From positions 60,529 through 108,782 of the forward strand of contig LXQE01000152.1 of NCBI GenBank assembly GCA_003326195.1: a DNA stretch of 48,254 nucleotides. The letters are read 5' to 3'. Under the pieces are notes generated by a model. That model ran no database searches. It had not been told where the DNA came from and saw only the letters and a list, made by a program, of their open reading frames with translations. Each line of letters begins with the position of its first letter. Position 1 is the first letter of the stretch. Both the position numbers and the translations under genes were made by a program. Shown here one piece after another: positions 24,265 to 32,745 of this stretch. The DNA comes from Nostoc punctiforme NIES-2108 (lineage in GTDB: Bacteria > Cyanobacteriota > Cyanobacteriia > Cyanobacteriales > Nostocaceae).

Positions 24265-24528
24265 CTATGCCAAGTGCATCTTCAAAACACTACGGGGTGC
24301 TTTACGGACTCTGGCTAAAACGGTTTCTTTGCCTAAACGCTGGCAAGCTTCATACCGATGGCAACCAGAAAAGCCATAATATTGTCCATCTACTTCTAGA
24401 ACATCAATAGGTTCTTGCTGCCCAATCGCCGCAATCGATTCCATTAAGGCTTGGACTTTATTTGGATCGTTTGTACGGGGCAATGGCCGTTTTATCTGAT
24501 TTAATGGAATTTCTTGGACTTTAACCAT
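24265..24528 (-). CDS. srx: Sulfiredoxin
   Basis: An 87-residue ParB-fold enzyme that uses ATP to repair peroxiredoxin over-oxidised to sulfinic acid. The signature YGFSGCHRYEACQRLG contains the catalytic Cys and the phosphate-binding His-Arg. The N-terminal VQEIPLNQIKRPLPR matches cyanobacterial sulfiredoxins. The open frame can be read from TTG 24543, but ATG 24528 gives the usual N-terminus and is preferred. It lies first in the minus-strand series srx, dps, HTH-GrpE and is divergent from spoIID with 253 bp between them. Confidence 0.93.
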   Translation of the reverse strand: MVKVQEIPLNQIKRPLPRTNDPNKVQALMESIAAIGQQEPIDVLEVDGQYYGFSGCHRYEACQRLGKETVLARVRKAPRSVLKMHLA

Positions 24529-24781
24529 AAAGAGTTTATCCAACTAGTTCTGTTTTTTGTCTCTAAATAAATCATAGTCATTATGACTTCGTTTTGCAAC
24601 TAGTATTTAGGGCAAAATTGGTAATGGTATCATTGGAGCATTCATGCGACAAAAAAACCGCGCTACAAAGCAATTGGAAAATCAGCTCCAACGACTCATT
24701 AAGGGGCAGAAGACCCTCTCTACGAGAGATTACTCACGATCGCAACTCTTGGAGACGCTACGCGAACGCTATCAGGTGGCC

Positions 24782-26371
24782 ATGAAATTTTCGTTTTGGC
24801 GTTTTCCCCACACTGTGCTGACAACATTTTGTCTATTGGGACTGACGGCTGCATCAGGGCCTGAGAGCAACATCCAGGATATAGAACTGAAAATTGGGAT
24901 TGTGCAGCGATTTGGCGCCGAAGCCACAGCCAAGCTGCAACTAGAACCCATAAAAGGCGATCGCTTAAAGCTAAAATTTAAAGCGGGCAATAAGCAGCAA
25001 ACCCTACTTACCAAGAACCCTGTAAAGCTGGAAACAGTCATGCAAGCTTTACCCCAGCCAGCAGTCGAAGAAGTGGTAATTTTGGGCACATACCGCACTT
25101 TTGAAACCGCAGAAGATAGTGCGAATAAATGGCGTTCTCAGGGAATGGAAGTGGAAATAGCCCAGCCAGAACGCTGGCAAGTTTGGGCAAAACGAGATGT
25201 TTACAGCACTCCTTTACTGCGACGCTTGTTATTACAAAACATCCAAGCTTCTACCAAAGAAAAAGTATATCTTGATACTAAAATTTTAAAACAAGTGCCG
25301 CGAGTCAGTTGGGTGGTGGATGGTAATCGCTATAGCCCGAATGACTTGGAAATTAGCACTGATAAAAACTTGATTCGGGTGAATAAAAGCGAGAAACCAG
25401 AAAATGCTCGTCTTTATGCCGGCCGGCTGAATTTGCAGCCAAACGCTTATGGCACATACACTCTCGTTAACCAAGTACCTTTAGAAACTTATTTGCGTGG
25501 GGTTGTGCCTTACGAAATAGGCACGGATGCACCAACAGCAGCGCTGGAAGCCCAGGCAATTCTCGCCCGGACTTATGCCTTGAGAAATTTACGCAGGTTT
25601 GCGGCAGATAACTATCAGTTGTGTGCTGATACTCACTGCCAAGTTTATTATGGGTTGAAGGGAGCAGCTGCCAAAACAGACCAAGCGATCGCCTCAACCA
25701 GTGGTAAAGTACTAACTTATAAAAATGAACTAGTAGACGCCCTGTATTCTTCTACCACTGGTGGCGTCACTGCTTCCTTTAGCGATGTCTGGAATGGCGA
25801 CGATCGTCCCTATCTGCGCCCTGTACTGGATGCTCCAAATAATTTTTGGGACTTGTCTAAGCAGAATTTAGCAGATGAAAAGAATTTCCAGAAATTTATT
25901 AATACGCAACAAGGATTTAATGAAAGCAAGTGGGATATGTTTCGTTGGCATAAGGAAACCCCTTTAAAGGATATTATCAAGGACTTGCAGAAATTTTTAC
26001 AGGTGAAAAACAGTCCCCATGCCAAATTTAAAACAATTCAGGCTATGGCAGTAGTGGAGCGAAGCCAGAGTGGACGTATCCTGGAACTTGCAGTTAAAAC
26101 CGATCGCAGCACCTTTATTTTACACAAAGACGAAGTTCGCAGTGCTTTTGCAGCCCCTACAAGTACGCTTTTTTACATCCAACCCCTGAACAAAGGCAAA
26201 CCGGAACTCTGGGGATACGCTTTTATTGGTGGTGGATTAGGACATGGAGTCGGCTTGAGTCAAACTGGCGCTCAGAATTTAGCGAAACTAGGTTGGTCAA
26301 GCCCAAAAATTCTCCAATTTTACTATCCTGGTACTCAGATTCAAATTCTCAACAAAGAGATTAAGCTTTGA
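24782..26371 (+). CDS. SpoIID/LytB domain protein, probable peptidoglycan lytic transglycosylase
   Basis: A 529-residue exported protein. From ATG 24782 it has a signal peptide (KFSFWRFPHTVLTTFCLLGL). A SPOR-like region (about 95-130, VVILGTYRTFETAEDSANKW) precedes the SpoIID domain: LETYLRGVVPYEIGTDAPTA, LEAQAILARTYAL, ALYSSTTGGVTASFSDVW and the C-terminal GGGLGHGVGLSQTGAQNLAK with FYYPGTQI. SpoIID cleaves glycan strands denuded of stem peptides; in filamentous cyanobacteria related amidases and transglycosylases shape septa. The frame remains open back to 24644, but that extension is translated dispersed-repeat DNA and would bury the signal peptide. A strong hairpin follows at 26462. Confidence 0.93.
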   Translation: MKFSFWRFPHTVLTTFCLLGLTAASGPESNIQDIELKIGIVQRFGAEATAKLQLEPIKGDRLKLKFKAGNKQQTLLTKNPVKLETVMQALPQPAVEEVVILGTYRTFETAEDSANKWRSQGMEVEIAQPERWQVWAKRDVYSTPLLRRLLLQNIQASTKEKVYLDTKILKQVPRVSWVVDGNRYSPNDLEISTDKNLIRVNKSEKPENARLYAGRLNLQPNAYGTYTLVNQVPLETYLRGVVPYEIGTDAPTAALEAQAILARTYALRNLRRFAADNYQLCADTHCQVYYGLKGAAAKTDQAIASTSGKVLTYKNELVDALYSSTTGGVTASFSDVWNGDDRPYLRPVLDAPNNFWDLSKQNLADEKNFQKFINTQQGFNESKWDMFRWHKETPLKDIIKDLQKFLQVKNSPHAKFKTIQAMAVVERSQSGRILELAVKTDRSTFILHKDEVRSAFAAPTSTLFYIQPLNKGKPELWGYAFIGGGLGHGVGLSQTGAQNLAKLGWSSPKILQFYYPGTQIQILNKEIKL

Positions 26372-26461
26372 GCTATTGGCATTCAAGTTGCATCTTGAGC
26401 TAGGAGTCGGGAGTTAAGAAGAGGCAAAAAATAGAGAGGAAACTCCATACTGAAAAAATTA

Positions 26462-26493
26462 AGCAGGAACACAGTCAATCTTGTGTTCCTGCT
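26462..26493. terminator. 12-bp stem hairpin between convergent genes
   Basis: AGCAGGAACACA and TGTGTTCCTGCT pair perfectly around an 8-nt loop. It lies 90 bp after spoIID and 147 bp after the ferredoxin stop on the other strand. A short run of A and T follows; it probably ends spoIID transcription and possibly both. Confidence 0.8.
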
Positions 26494-26639
26494 CACCATA
26501 AAATTAGACTTTTTGTCAAAGTCGCTTTCAGAGGTACACACGGTATTGCATTGCAAAGGTGTTAACTCTGGATATTCTGCTTCTATTTCGTCGACATTAG
26601 TAACTCTTGCAAGAGGTTTATGTTTGAGTCGCTTAACTC

Positions 26640-26939
26640 TTAGTAAAGGTCTTCTTCTTTGTGAGTTTCGATTGTTACGTCAGAGGTTGGGTAAGCAACA
26701 CAAGTCAGTACATATCCCTTTTCTATTTGTTCATCATCTAAGAATGACTGATCGCCCTGATCGACAGTACCCTTGGTGATTTTACCTGCACAGGTCGAGC
26801 AAGCACCAGCGCGGCAAGAGTAGGGCAAGTCAAGACCAGCTTCTTCGGCAGCATCTAGAATATAGACATCATCATCAACGTCAAGTGTTTGGTTCAGACC
26901 TTCGGCTTCGTTGAGTAGTGTCACTTTATAAGTTGGCAT
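26640..26939 (-). CDS. petF: Plant-type [2Fe-2S] ferredoxin
   Basis: A 99-residue soluble electron carrier of photosystem I. The cluster ligands are Cys42, Cys47, Cys50 (SCRAGACSTC) and Cys80 (VLTCVAYP). The acidic surface and C-terminal THKEEDLY are those of vegetative-cell PetF-type ferredoxins. It serves ferredoxin-NADP reductase, nitrite and sulfite reductases, and bilin reductases; the RCCR-like protein here could be one client. The length equals that of the classical protein. A second ferredoxin copy elsewhere is likely in this kind of genome, so petF may be one of several. It is monocistronic with a 600-bp upstream region. Confidence 0.95.
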   Translation of the reverse strand: MPTYKVTLLNEAEGLNQTLDVDDDVYILDAAEEAGLDLPYSCRAGACSTCAGKITKGTVDQGDQSFLDDEQIEKGYVLTCVAYPTSDVTIETHKEEDLY

Positions 26940-27586
26940 TGAGTAATCCTCTCTTTTGAAAACGGCAGTATAAGTTATCTTAAGGCAAAGGTCACGGCTG
27001 TTCTGTGGAATTAGCCGCTGGTTTAAATTTGCTTCAATTCTGATACTACGAGAAAAATTAAACGATGTAACTGGAAATTGAACCCGATTAGTAATGAAAT
27101 TTAGTTACTTAATCCCGATAAGTTTTCTTTATATTATTTTCTACCCTAGTCAGGTTGTGATTAGAAAAAGTTATATTTCCGAAAAGGAAACATGAGCAAG
27201 ATTAATGTTACCGATATTTTGTAGGACTTACGTAGAAGAGATTCTCCAACTCCTTTAAAAAGTAGGGCTGTTTCATTTTCTAATCTGATTTAAACGCGCC
27301 CGTTCTAAATGAAAGAAACATAACAGTACAGTAAAGATGTAATTTTTCTTTTGCCATTTTTTAGTTCATTGTATTGACAAATTTCTGACATTATGAGTTA
27401 AAAGAGGGCTTTTCTTTTGAAGTCTGCCTTTTTGAGTATACGTAATTCTATCTAGCTTCCAATAAAGTCTTATTTGTCCTTGAGGGGGTAGGACGAATGT
27501 TGTAGAGTCTAGACTGGTAAACCCCATGAAGAGAGAATCTCACCACTAAAAGCGTGGGAAGATCAAAAACAGAACTAATGAGGATC
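26940..27586. other. Intergenic region between divergent petF and bvdR
   Basis: About 650 bp with no gene recognised. It should contain the ferredoxin and bvdR promoters. TAGGACTTACG near 27222 matches the end motif of the repeat at 45374-45532. The frame of bvdR is open back to GTG 27554, but those codons are not expected to be translated. Confidence 0.5.
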
Positions 27587-28603
27587 ATGTATAATTCAGA
27601 AGCAGCTTTGGAAAAAGCAAGAGTGCGTGTAGGTTTGGTAGGTACTGGGTATGCGGCAAAGTTTCGGGCTGAGGCGTTGTTCCATGATGAGCGATCGCAC
27701 ATAGTCGCAGTTGTTGGTCATACAAGAGAAAAAACCGAAAACTTTGCCAGAGAGTACCAGATTGAAGTCTTGAATACTTGGCAAGAGCTGGTAGAACGTG
27801 AAGATATAGACCTAGTAGCGATCTCCACTATTAATCGAGATCATGGTGCGATCGCTCGTGCAGCACTTACCAACGGCAAACATGTAATTATAGAGTATCC
27901 TCTTTCGTTGGATGTAATCGAAGCTGAGGAACTAATTGCTTTAGCCAAAGCACAACAAAAACTCCTGCACGTTGAACATCTGGAACTTTTAGGTGGTTTG
28001 CATCAAGCTTTGAAGCAAAACTTAGACAAAATTGGTGAGGTGTTTTATGTTCGCTACAGCACCATCAATCCTCAAAATCCTGCACCCCGCAAATGGACTT
28101 ATAATCATGAGTTGTTCGGTTTTCCCTTAATTGGGGCCCTGTCTCGCCTACATCGCCTCATCGATTTATTTGGTACAGTATTTACTGTTAACTGTCATCA
28201 GCGATATTGGGAAATAGAACCGGAATATTACCGAACTTGTTTTTGCACTAGTGAACTGTCCTTTAACAGTGGACTTTTAGCCCAAGTAGTGTATGGCAAA
28301 GGCGAAAGTATTTGGCAATCAGAACGCAAGTTTGAAGTTCACGGTGAAAAAGGTGGTTTAATTTTTGATGGCGACACCGGAATATTCGTCCAGCCAGGAG
28401 AAACAACACCTATAGAGGTTGGGCCTCGCCGGGGTTTGTTCGCCAAAGATACAGCTATGGTGTTAGACCATCTTTTTGACGGGACTCCTTTGTACGTTAC
28501 CCCAGAGGAGAGCTTGTATACCCTAAAGGTTGCTGATACTGCACAAAGAGCTGCACAGACAGGGTTAACTATGTTTATGAAAGATACTTTAGATAAAAGT
28601 TAA
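27587..28603 (+). CDS. bvdR: Biliverdin reductase (BvdR type)
   Basis: A 338-residue Gfo/Idh/MocA-fold oxidoreductase close to Synechocystis BvdR, which reduces biliverdin IX-alpha to bilirubin with NADPH. The cofactor loop is GLVGTGYAAKFRAE (16-29). The family's usual EKP motif reads EYP (IEYPLSLD), as in BvdR. Strong BvdR-specific blocks are HVEHLELLGGLHQALKQNL, VRYSTINPQNPAPRKWTY and FGFPLIGALSRLHRLIDLFG. In Synechocystis BvdR influences phycobilisome content. ATG 27587 is chosen by similarity; GTG 27554 and ATG 27578 are in frame upstream. The stop codon overlaps the map start by one base, implying coupling. Confidence 0.92.
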   Translation: MYNSEAALEKARVRVGLVGTGYAAKFRAEALFHDERSHIVAVVGHTREKTENFAREYQIEVLNTWQELVEREDIDLVAISTINRDHGAIARAALTNGKHVIIEYPLSLDVIEAEELIALAKAQQKLLHVEHLELLGGLHQALKQNLDKIGEVFYVRYSTINPQNPAPRKWTYNHELFGFPLIGALSRLHRLIDLFGTVFTVNCHQRYWEIEPEYYRTCFCTSELSFNSGLLAQVVYGKGESIWQSERKFEVHGEKGGLIFDGDTGIFVQPGETTPIEVGPRRGLFAKDTAMVLDHLFDGTPLYVTPEESLYTLKVADTAQRAAQTGLTMFMKDTLDKS

Positions 28604-29379
28604 TGAAAACTGAACTAATTGTTATATTATCCCAACGAGAAATAGAGAAAATGCGTCAAGCTGGGCGTTTAGCTGCTAAACTCCTTCAGCATCTGGAACC
28701 GTTTGTGAAACCAGGGGTTAGCACTCTTGAACTAAATGATGAAGCCGAACGTTGGACGCAAGCGCATGGAGCAAAAAGCGCACCTCTTGGCTATAAGGGT
28801 TATCCAAAATCGATTTGTACCAGTGTCAATGAGGTAATCTGTCATGGTATTCCTAACGCCAAGCAGATTCTCAAAGACGGTGACATTATTAATATTGATG
28901 TAACGCCCATTGTTGAGGGTTATCACGGCGATACATCCAAGACATTTTTTGTTGGCACTCCTTCCCCAAAAACGAGAAAGCTGGTAGAGGTGACAGAGGA
29001 GTGTTTGCGTCTGGGTATTGCTGAAGTGAAACCTGGGGCACGCATTGGCGATATTGGTGCAGCTATTCAAGAGTATGCTGAAGGGCAAGGCTTTTCTGTA
29101 GTGCGAGATTTTGTTGGACACGGCATCAGTAACATTTTTCACACTGCACCGGATGTTCCTCATTATGGTACTCGCGGTAAAGGCAAGCGCCTGAGACCGG
29201 GGATGGTTTTTACTATTGAGCCAATGATTAATGAAGGTACTTACGAAGTCGAAGTTCTCAGCGACAAGTGGACTGCGGTAACGCGCGATCGCAAGCTTTC
29301 TGCTCAATGTGAGCATACCTTAGCTGTAACTGAAGATGGCGTTGAAATTCTCACTCTACCTGAAGGCGAGAATTACTAA
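28603..29379 (+). CDS. map: Type I methionine aminopeptidase
   Basis: A 258-residue enzyme removing the N-terminal Met from nascent proteins. The dinuclear metal ligands are Asp99 (INIDVT), Asp110 (HGDTSKTF), His173 (GHGIS), Glu206 (TIEPM) and Glu237 (CEHT), with His81 in the substrate site. The length is that of type I enzymes without an N-terminal extension. Cyanobacteria often have several map genes and this copy could be one of them. It overlaps bvdR by one base (TAATG), so translation is probably coupled. Confidence 0.95.
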   Translation: MKTELIVILSQREIEKMRQAGRLAAKLLQHLEPFVKPGVSTLELNDEAERWTQAHGAKSAPLGYKGYPKSICTSVNEVICHGIPNAKQILKDGDIINIDVTPIVEGYHGDTSKTFFVGTPSPKTRKLVEVTEECLRLGIAEVKPGARIGDIGAAIQEYAEGQGFSVVRDFVGHGISNIFHTAPDVPHYGTRGKGKRLRPGMVFTIEPMINEGTYEVEVLSDKWTAVTRDRKLSAQCEHTLAVTEDGVEILTLPEGENY

Positions 29380-29515
29380 ACTGGTAGGTTTTTCTACTAC
29401 TTAATTAACACAATAACTCCAACTCTTGCTGCGGAAAACGCCACACTAGAGTAACTAATATTGCTCTATGGATTAGAGTTAGTTAATTCGGAAGAATTAT
29501 TTCGAGAGTGATAAG

Positions 29516-29629
29516 ATGACCTATCAAAACTCACTAACTTACATTTTTGGTGTCCGTAACCGGGGCAATAAGTTGTCTAGTCTACTCCAGATTTTGAAGC
29601 ATATTAGTCAATTGCCTAATCAAAGATAG
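29516..29629 (+). CDS. Possible 37-residue peptide
   Basis: A short frame in the 304-bp gap after map: it begins MTYQNSLTYIFGVRNRGNKL and ends in a Leu/Ile-rich helix and QLPNQR. GAGAG lies about 9 bp before the ATG. It has no recognisable family and could be chance. A hairpin follows 10 bp later, which would fit a terminator of a small gene. Confidence 0.3.
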   Translation: MTYQNSLTYIFGVRNRGNKLSSLLQILKHISQLPNQR

Positions 29630-29639
29630 TTAGAATAAT

Positions 29640-29663
29640 CAAGAGCAGGTATTGCTGCTCTTG
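29640..29663. terminator. Hairpin downstream of map
   Basis: CAAGAGCA and TGCTCTTG form an 8-bp stem with an 8-nt loop. Only a short T-run follows, so it is a weak terminator candidate for the bvdR-map transcript. Confidence 0.5.
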
Positions 29664-29683
29664 TTCTGAACCTGGAAGCACAA

Positions 29684-30304
29684 ATGTCTATGGTCTCAGC
29701 CATTATTAATATAGGTACTATTAGCTCTGAGGCATTCGTTGCTGGCTATCTGGATGATGGACGCTACGAGTTAATTGACGGAGAAATAATCGACTTGGAA
29801 CCTACTGGGCTTCATGAACAGGTTGCTGGGTTAATTAATCGTAAGCTTAACGTAGCAATTGATCTGCTCAACTTGCCTTGGTTTATTCCCATGAAATGCT
29901 TAATAAAGCCATTAGGTCAAAATTCAGCCTTTAGACCCGATGTTGTGATTCTTGATCAGACGAGTTTGGCAAATGAACCATTATGGAAAACTGAGCCAGT
30001 TATTACACTAGGCAAGTCTGTAAAGTTAGTAGTAGAGGTTGTCAGTACTAATTGGCAGAATGACTATGCTCGGAAAGTGGAAGACTACGAAGCTTTAGGT
30101 ATTGGGGAGTACTGGATCGCGGATTATCTAGGGCTAGGAGGCAAACGCTACATTGGCTTATCCAAAGAACCTACAATCACGATTTATCAGTTATTAGATG
30201 GAACTTATCAAGCACAACAGTTTAGAGGAACAGAACGCCTCATGTCCCAAACGTTTCCAGACTTGAATCTGACCGCAGAACAGATATTTGTTGCGGGTCG
30301 CTAG
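29684..30304 (+). CDS. Uma2-family (DUF820) restriction-endonuclease-like protein
   Basis: A 206-residue protein of the cyanobacterial Uma2 family, which has a PD-(D/E)xK nuclease fold. Family features are YELIDGEIIDLEPTGLHEQV (about 28-47), the metal-binding Asp in FRPDVVILD (about 85-93), VVEVVSTNWQNDYARKVEDY (about 116-135) with the Glu of the active site, and GIGEYWIADY (about 140-149). The second catalytic position is Val instead of Lys (EVV), common in this family. The biological role is unknown; genomes of this group hold many copies. A paralogue lies 145 bp downstream. Confidence 0.92.
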   Translation: MSMVSAIINIGTISSEAFVAGYLDDGRYELIDGEIIDLEPTGLHEQVAGLINRKLNVAIDLLNLPWFIPMKCLIKPLGQNSAFRPDVVILDQTSLANEPLWKTEPVITLGKSVKLVVEVVSTNWQNDYARKVEDYEALGIGEYWIADYLGLGGKRYIGLSKEPTITIYQLLDGTYQAQQFRGTERLMSQTFPDLNLTAEQIFVAGR

Positions 30305-30449
30305 AGTTAAAGATTGAGGAACACGTCGTATTCTTTGGGAATAAACATTTACACTTTTTAAAGCTAATAAAAAACACAAGTGCGAATTTTATCACCGAAA
30401 AATCAATATTTATTAAATGATAAAGTAAAACATATATGGAGGTAAGATT

Positions 30450-31064
30450 ATGACTCAATCATTGCCCAAATTACTCACCTTCAACGAATTTATTGAATGG
30501 TATCCCAATGACGCTAAACGCTATGAATTGCACAAAGGAGTAATTATTGAAATGCCACCCCCAACCGGAGCGCATGAAAAAGTTGTGGGATTTATAGCCC
30601 ATAAGCTAACTGTCGAGTTTGATCGCCTGAATCTTCCCTACACTATACCCAAAACTTCATTTATCCAAACTCCTTCTGCCGAATCCGCTTATTCGCCTGA
30701 TGTGTTGCTGCTAAATCTTGATAATCTCGACAATGAACCGCTTTTTCAAAAACAGTCAACAGTAAGCCAAACAGCATCAGTTCCAATAGTTATTGAAGTT
30801 GTTTCAAGCAACTGGCGAGATGATTACTACAATAAACTTAGAGATTATGAAGAAATGGGAATTCCCGAATATTGGATTGCTGATTATGCTGCATTGGGTG
30901 CAAGAAAGTTCATCGGGAATCCCAAACAACCGACTATTTTTGTATGCGAATTAGTTGATGGCGAATATCAAATGACACCTTTTCAAGGCGACACAGCGAT
31001 TGTATCACCTACCTTTCCCCAATTAAATTTAACTGCACAGCAGATTTTTAATGCGGCTAACTAA
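30450..31064 (+). CDS. Uma2-family (DUF820) restriction-endonuclease-like protein, tandem paralogue
   Basis: A 204-residue paralogue of the preceding gene: YELHKGVIIEMPPPTGAHEK (about 25-44), YSPDVLLLN (about 82-90), IVIEVVSSNWRDDYYNKLRD (about 108-127) and GIPEYWIADY. A good ribosome-binding site (GGAGG) lies 9 bp before the ATG. The two proteins share perhaps half of their residues by eye, suggesting an old tandem duplication. Its end nearly meets the convergent pentapeptide-repeat gene. Confidence 0.93.
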   Translation: MTQSLPKLLTFNEFIEWYPNDAKRYELHKGVIIEMPPPTGAHEKVVGFIAHKLTVEFDRLNLPYTIPKTSFIQTPSAESAYSPDVLLLNLDNLDNEPLFQKQSTVSQTASVPIVIEVVSSNWRDDYYNKLRDYEEMGIPEYWIADYAALGARKFIGNPKQPTIFVCELVDGEYQMTPFQGDTAIVSPTFPQLNLTAQQIFNAAN

Positions 31065-31084
31065 TTTTTTATCTAGTCTTATAA

Positions 31085-32437
31085 TTATCTTCCCAACTTA
31101 TTAGGAATACCTTCACAACCACCAGGAATAGTAGCTCTAGTTTTTTCGCCACCCCAAGTACAACAGTAGCAACGTGCAGACTCAGACATCCGTTGCACAT
31201 TACTGAAATCGGCATTTTCCACTACAGCGCCAGTTTGTTCGCCGGTTTGATAATCTGGCGGTTGAGTCCGACTGCGGGGTGATGCTTTATCTACTACACC
31301 GTAGAATAGGCGAATGCCGTTGATGTCAGCACCAGTGAGATTAGCATTATATAAAATTGTGCGGGAGAGGTTGGCTTTTACTAAATCACAACCACTCAGG
31401 TTAGCGCGGACAAGATTAGCTTCGCTCAGGTCAGTCCAACGCAAATCAGTACCAGAAAGGTCTGCTGCGGCTAGCGTTACGCCTAAATCGATGACACGCA
31501 CACCTTCTAGGCGGTCTTCTGCATATCCGCCACACCCGTCGAGAATGGCTCGACCTAATAGCCGATCGCGTTGTAAGGGTGAGAGCAACTTGGAACGTGA
31601 GAGAAAGCGGAGAATTTTCGCTTTACCACTGCCATCTACGCTACTTAAAATTGCCGCAGTGCGTCCTTCGGCGATCGCTCTCTCTTGGGGCCAATCTTCT
31701 AATAATCCTTCTTGATCTAATACTAAGTCTGAAACGCCTTGGAAATAGGAATCAATTGTCTGTTGCTGAGTGATGATGTTTTGCTGAACCGTTAGCAGGT
31801 TTTGCTGAATTGTCAAGTCTTTGGAAATAACATATTGTCGCCACGCCACGTAAACGGCGATGACGGCGATCAGAATTTGCCCCAAAGCACCAAACCAATC
31901 TGCTAGGGTTCCAGCAATGTCCCAGTCAATCTGGCGTCCCCAAAGCAGTAAGCGATCGCCTACACCTGTGAATCTGATCGTGCCGATGATGGCTACTAAT
32001 AGTCCCAAAAAGGCTACAAACAGGGTGCGTTCTTGGGGTGAAAACCACTCGTCTAAAACTTCTTGGAACCAAGGCAATAATATCGCCAGGGATAACAGCA
32101 AGGTTATCAGTGTTCCGATAATACCAACGATCCAGTTATTGAGGATAATTCCAATAAAGGTGATGGCGATCGCTATTAGAGTAATCAGCAATGCCCTTGG
32201 CTTAACTAGGAATTGCTTGGTAGTTGGTTGGTTGAAATCAGAACGGGCTTGTTGTAGAGCAGTTGTGTATTGCGGAGATTTCAAAGATGCGATCGCAGCT
32301 AGTGCTTGTTGTGTCGCTAGTACTTCTGAGCTTAGGTTTTTCTCAGTTGCACTACCGTCAAAGTCATCCGGCTGCAAATCGTTTTCGGGGACTGGTTCTG
32401 GGGTTGGTAGATTTGAGGAATTGGATTCAATCGTCAT
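31085..32437 (-). CDS. Membrane protein with C-terminal pentapeptide repeats
   Basis: A 450-residue protein. After a Pro/Glu-rich N-terminus (about 1-75) come hydrophobic segments at about 80-103, 105-127 and 140-160, and a possible fourth near 185-205. A linker follows, then pentapeptide repeats of A(D/N)LxX type from about residue 330 (ADLSGTDLRWTDLSEANLVR, ANLSGCDLVKANL), forming a short right-handed beta helix. The tail has Cys (CYCCTWGG). The function is unknown; such proteins are abundant in cyanobacteria and may scaffold at membranes. Confidence 0.88.
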   Translation of the reverse strand: MTIESNSSNLPTPEPVPENDLQPDDFDGSATEKNLSSEVLATQQALAAIASLKSPQYTTALQQARSDFNQPTTKQFLVKPRALLITLIAIAITFIGIILNNWIVGIIGTLITLLLSLAILLPWFQEVLDEWFSPQERTLFVAFLGLLVAIIGTIRFTGVGDRLLLWGRQIDWDIAGTLADWFGALGQILIAVIAVYVAWRQYVISKDLTIQQNLLTVQQNIITQQQTIDSYFQGVSDLVLDQEGLLEDWPQERAIAEGRTAAILSSVDGSGKAKILRFLSRSKLLSPLQRDRLLGRAILDGCGGYAEDRLEGVRVIDLGVTLAAADLSGTDLRWTDLSEANLVRANLSGCDLVKANLSRTILYNANLTGADINGIRLFYGVVDKASPRSRTQPPDYQTGEQTGAVVENADFSNVQRMSESARCYCCTWGGEKTRATIPGGCEGIPNKLGR

Positions 32438-32745
32438 GTTTTCTATTTTGCCCCAGCAGATTCAGTTCAACATCTGTTTTATCAGAAATTGCACTAAACC
32501 AAAAACCTATATTCCATAAGACTGAGAACGCAAAGCTTTACTAAGTTAAGAATATAGCCCTTGCCCTAACTGGTTTCCAAAGGGCTGCCGCATCCGCTCA
32601 GTTTCAGTCGGGGTTTAAATCCCCTTATGTAATGTCTTCAATGCAAGAATTTTGTTAGCGCAGCGCTAGCGAGTCCGCGTAATACTAGCGAGAAGCAAGC
32701 TACGCACAGCGTCTCGTAGAGAGCGTCATTTTGAATTTTAAATTG
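32438..32745. other. Intergenic region with palindromic repeats
   Basis: This is 308 bp. Its right half (about 32653-32725) is a chain of dispersed palindromic repeats, for example TTAGCGCAGCGCTAGCGAGT and GCGTCTCGTAGAGAGCG. No gene is seen. Confidence 0.6.

Noticed and set aside
28732..29316. 194-codon minus-strand frame opposite map
   Set aside because: All metal ligands of methionine aminopeptidase are coded on the plus strand; this is a shadow.
31860..32519. 219-codon plus-strand frame opposite the pentapeptide-repeat gene
   Set aside because: Low-complexity shadow; the minus strand has clear membrane spans and pentapeptide repeats.
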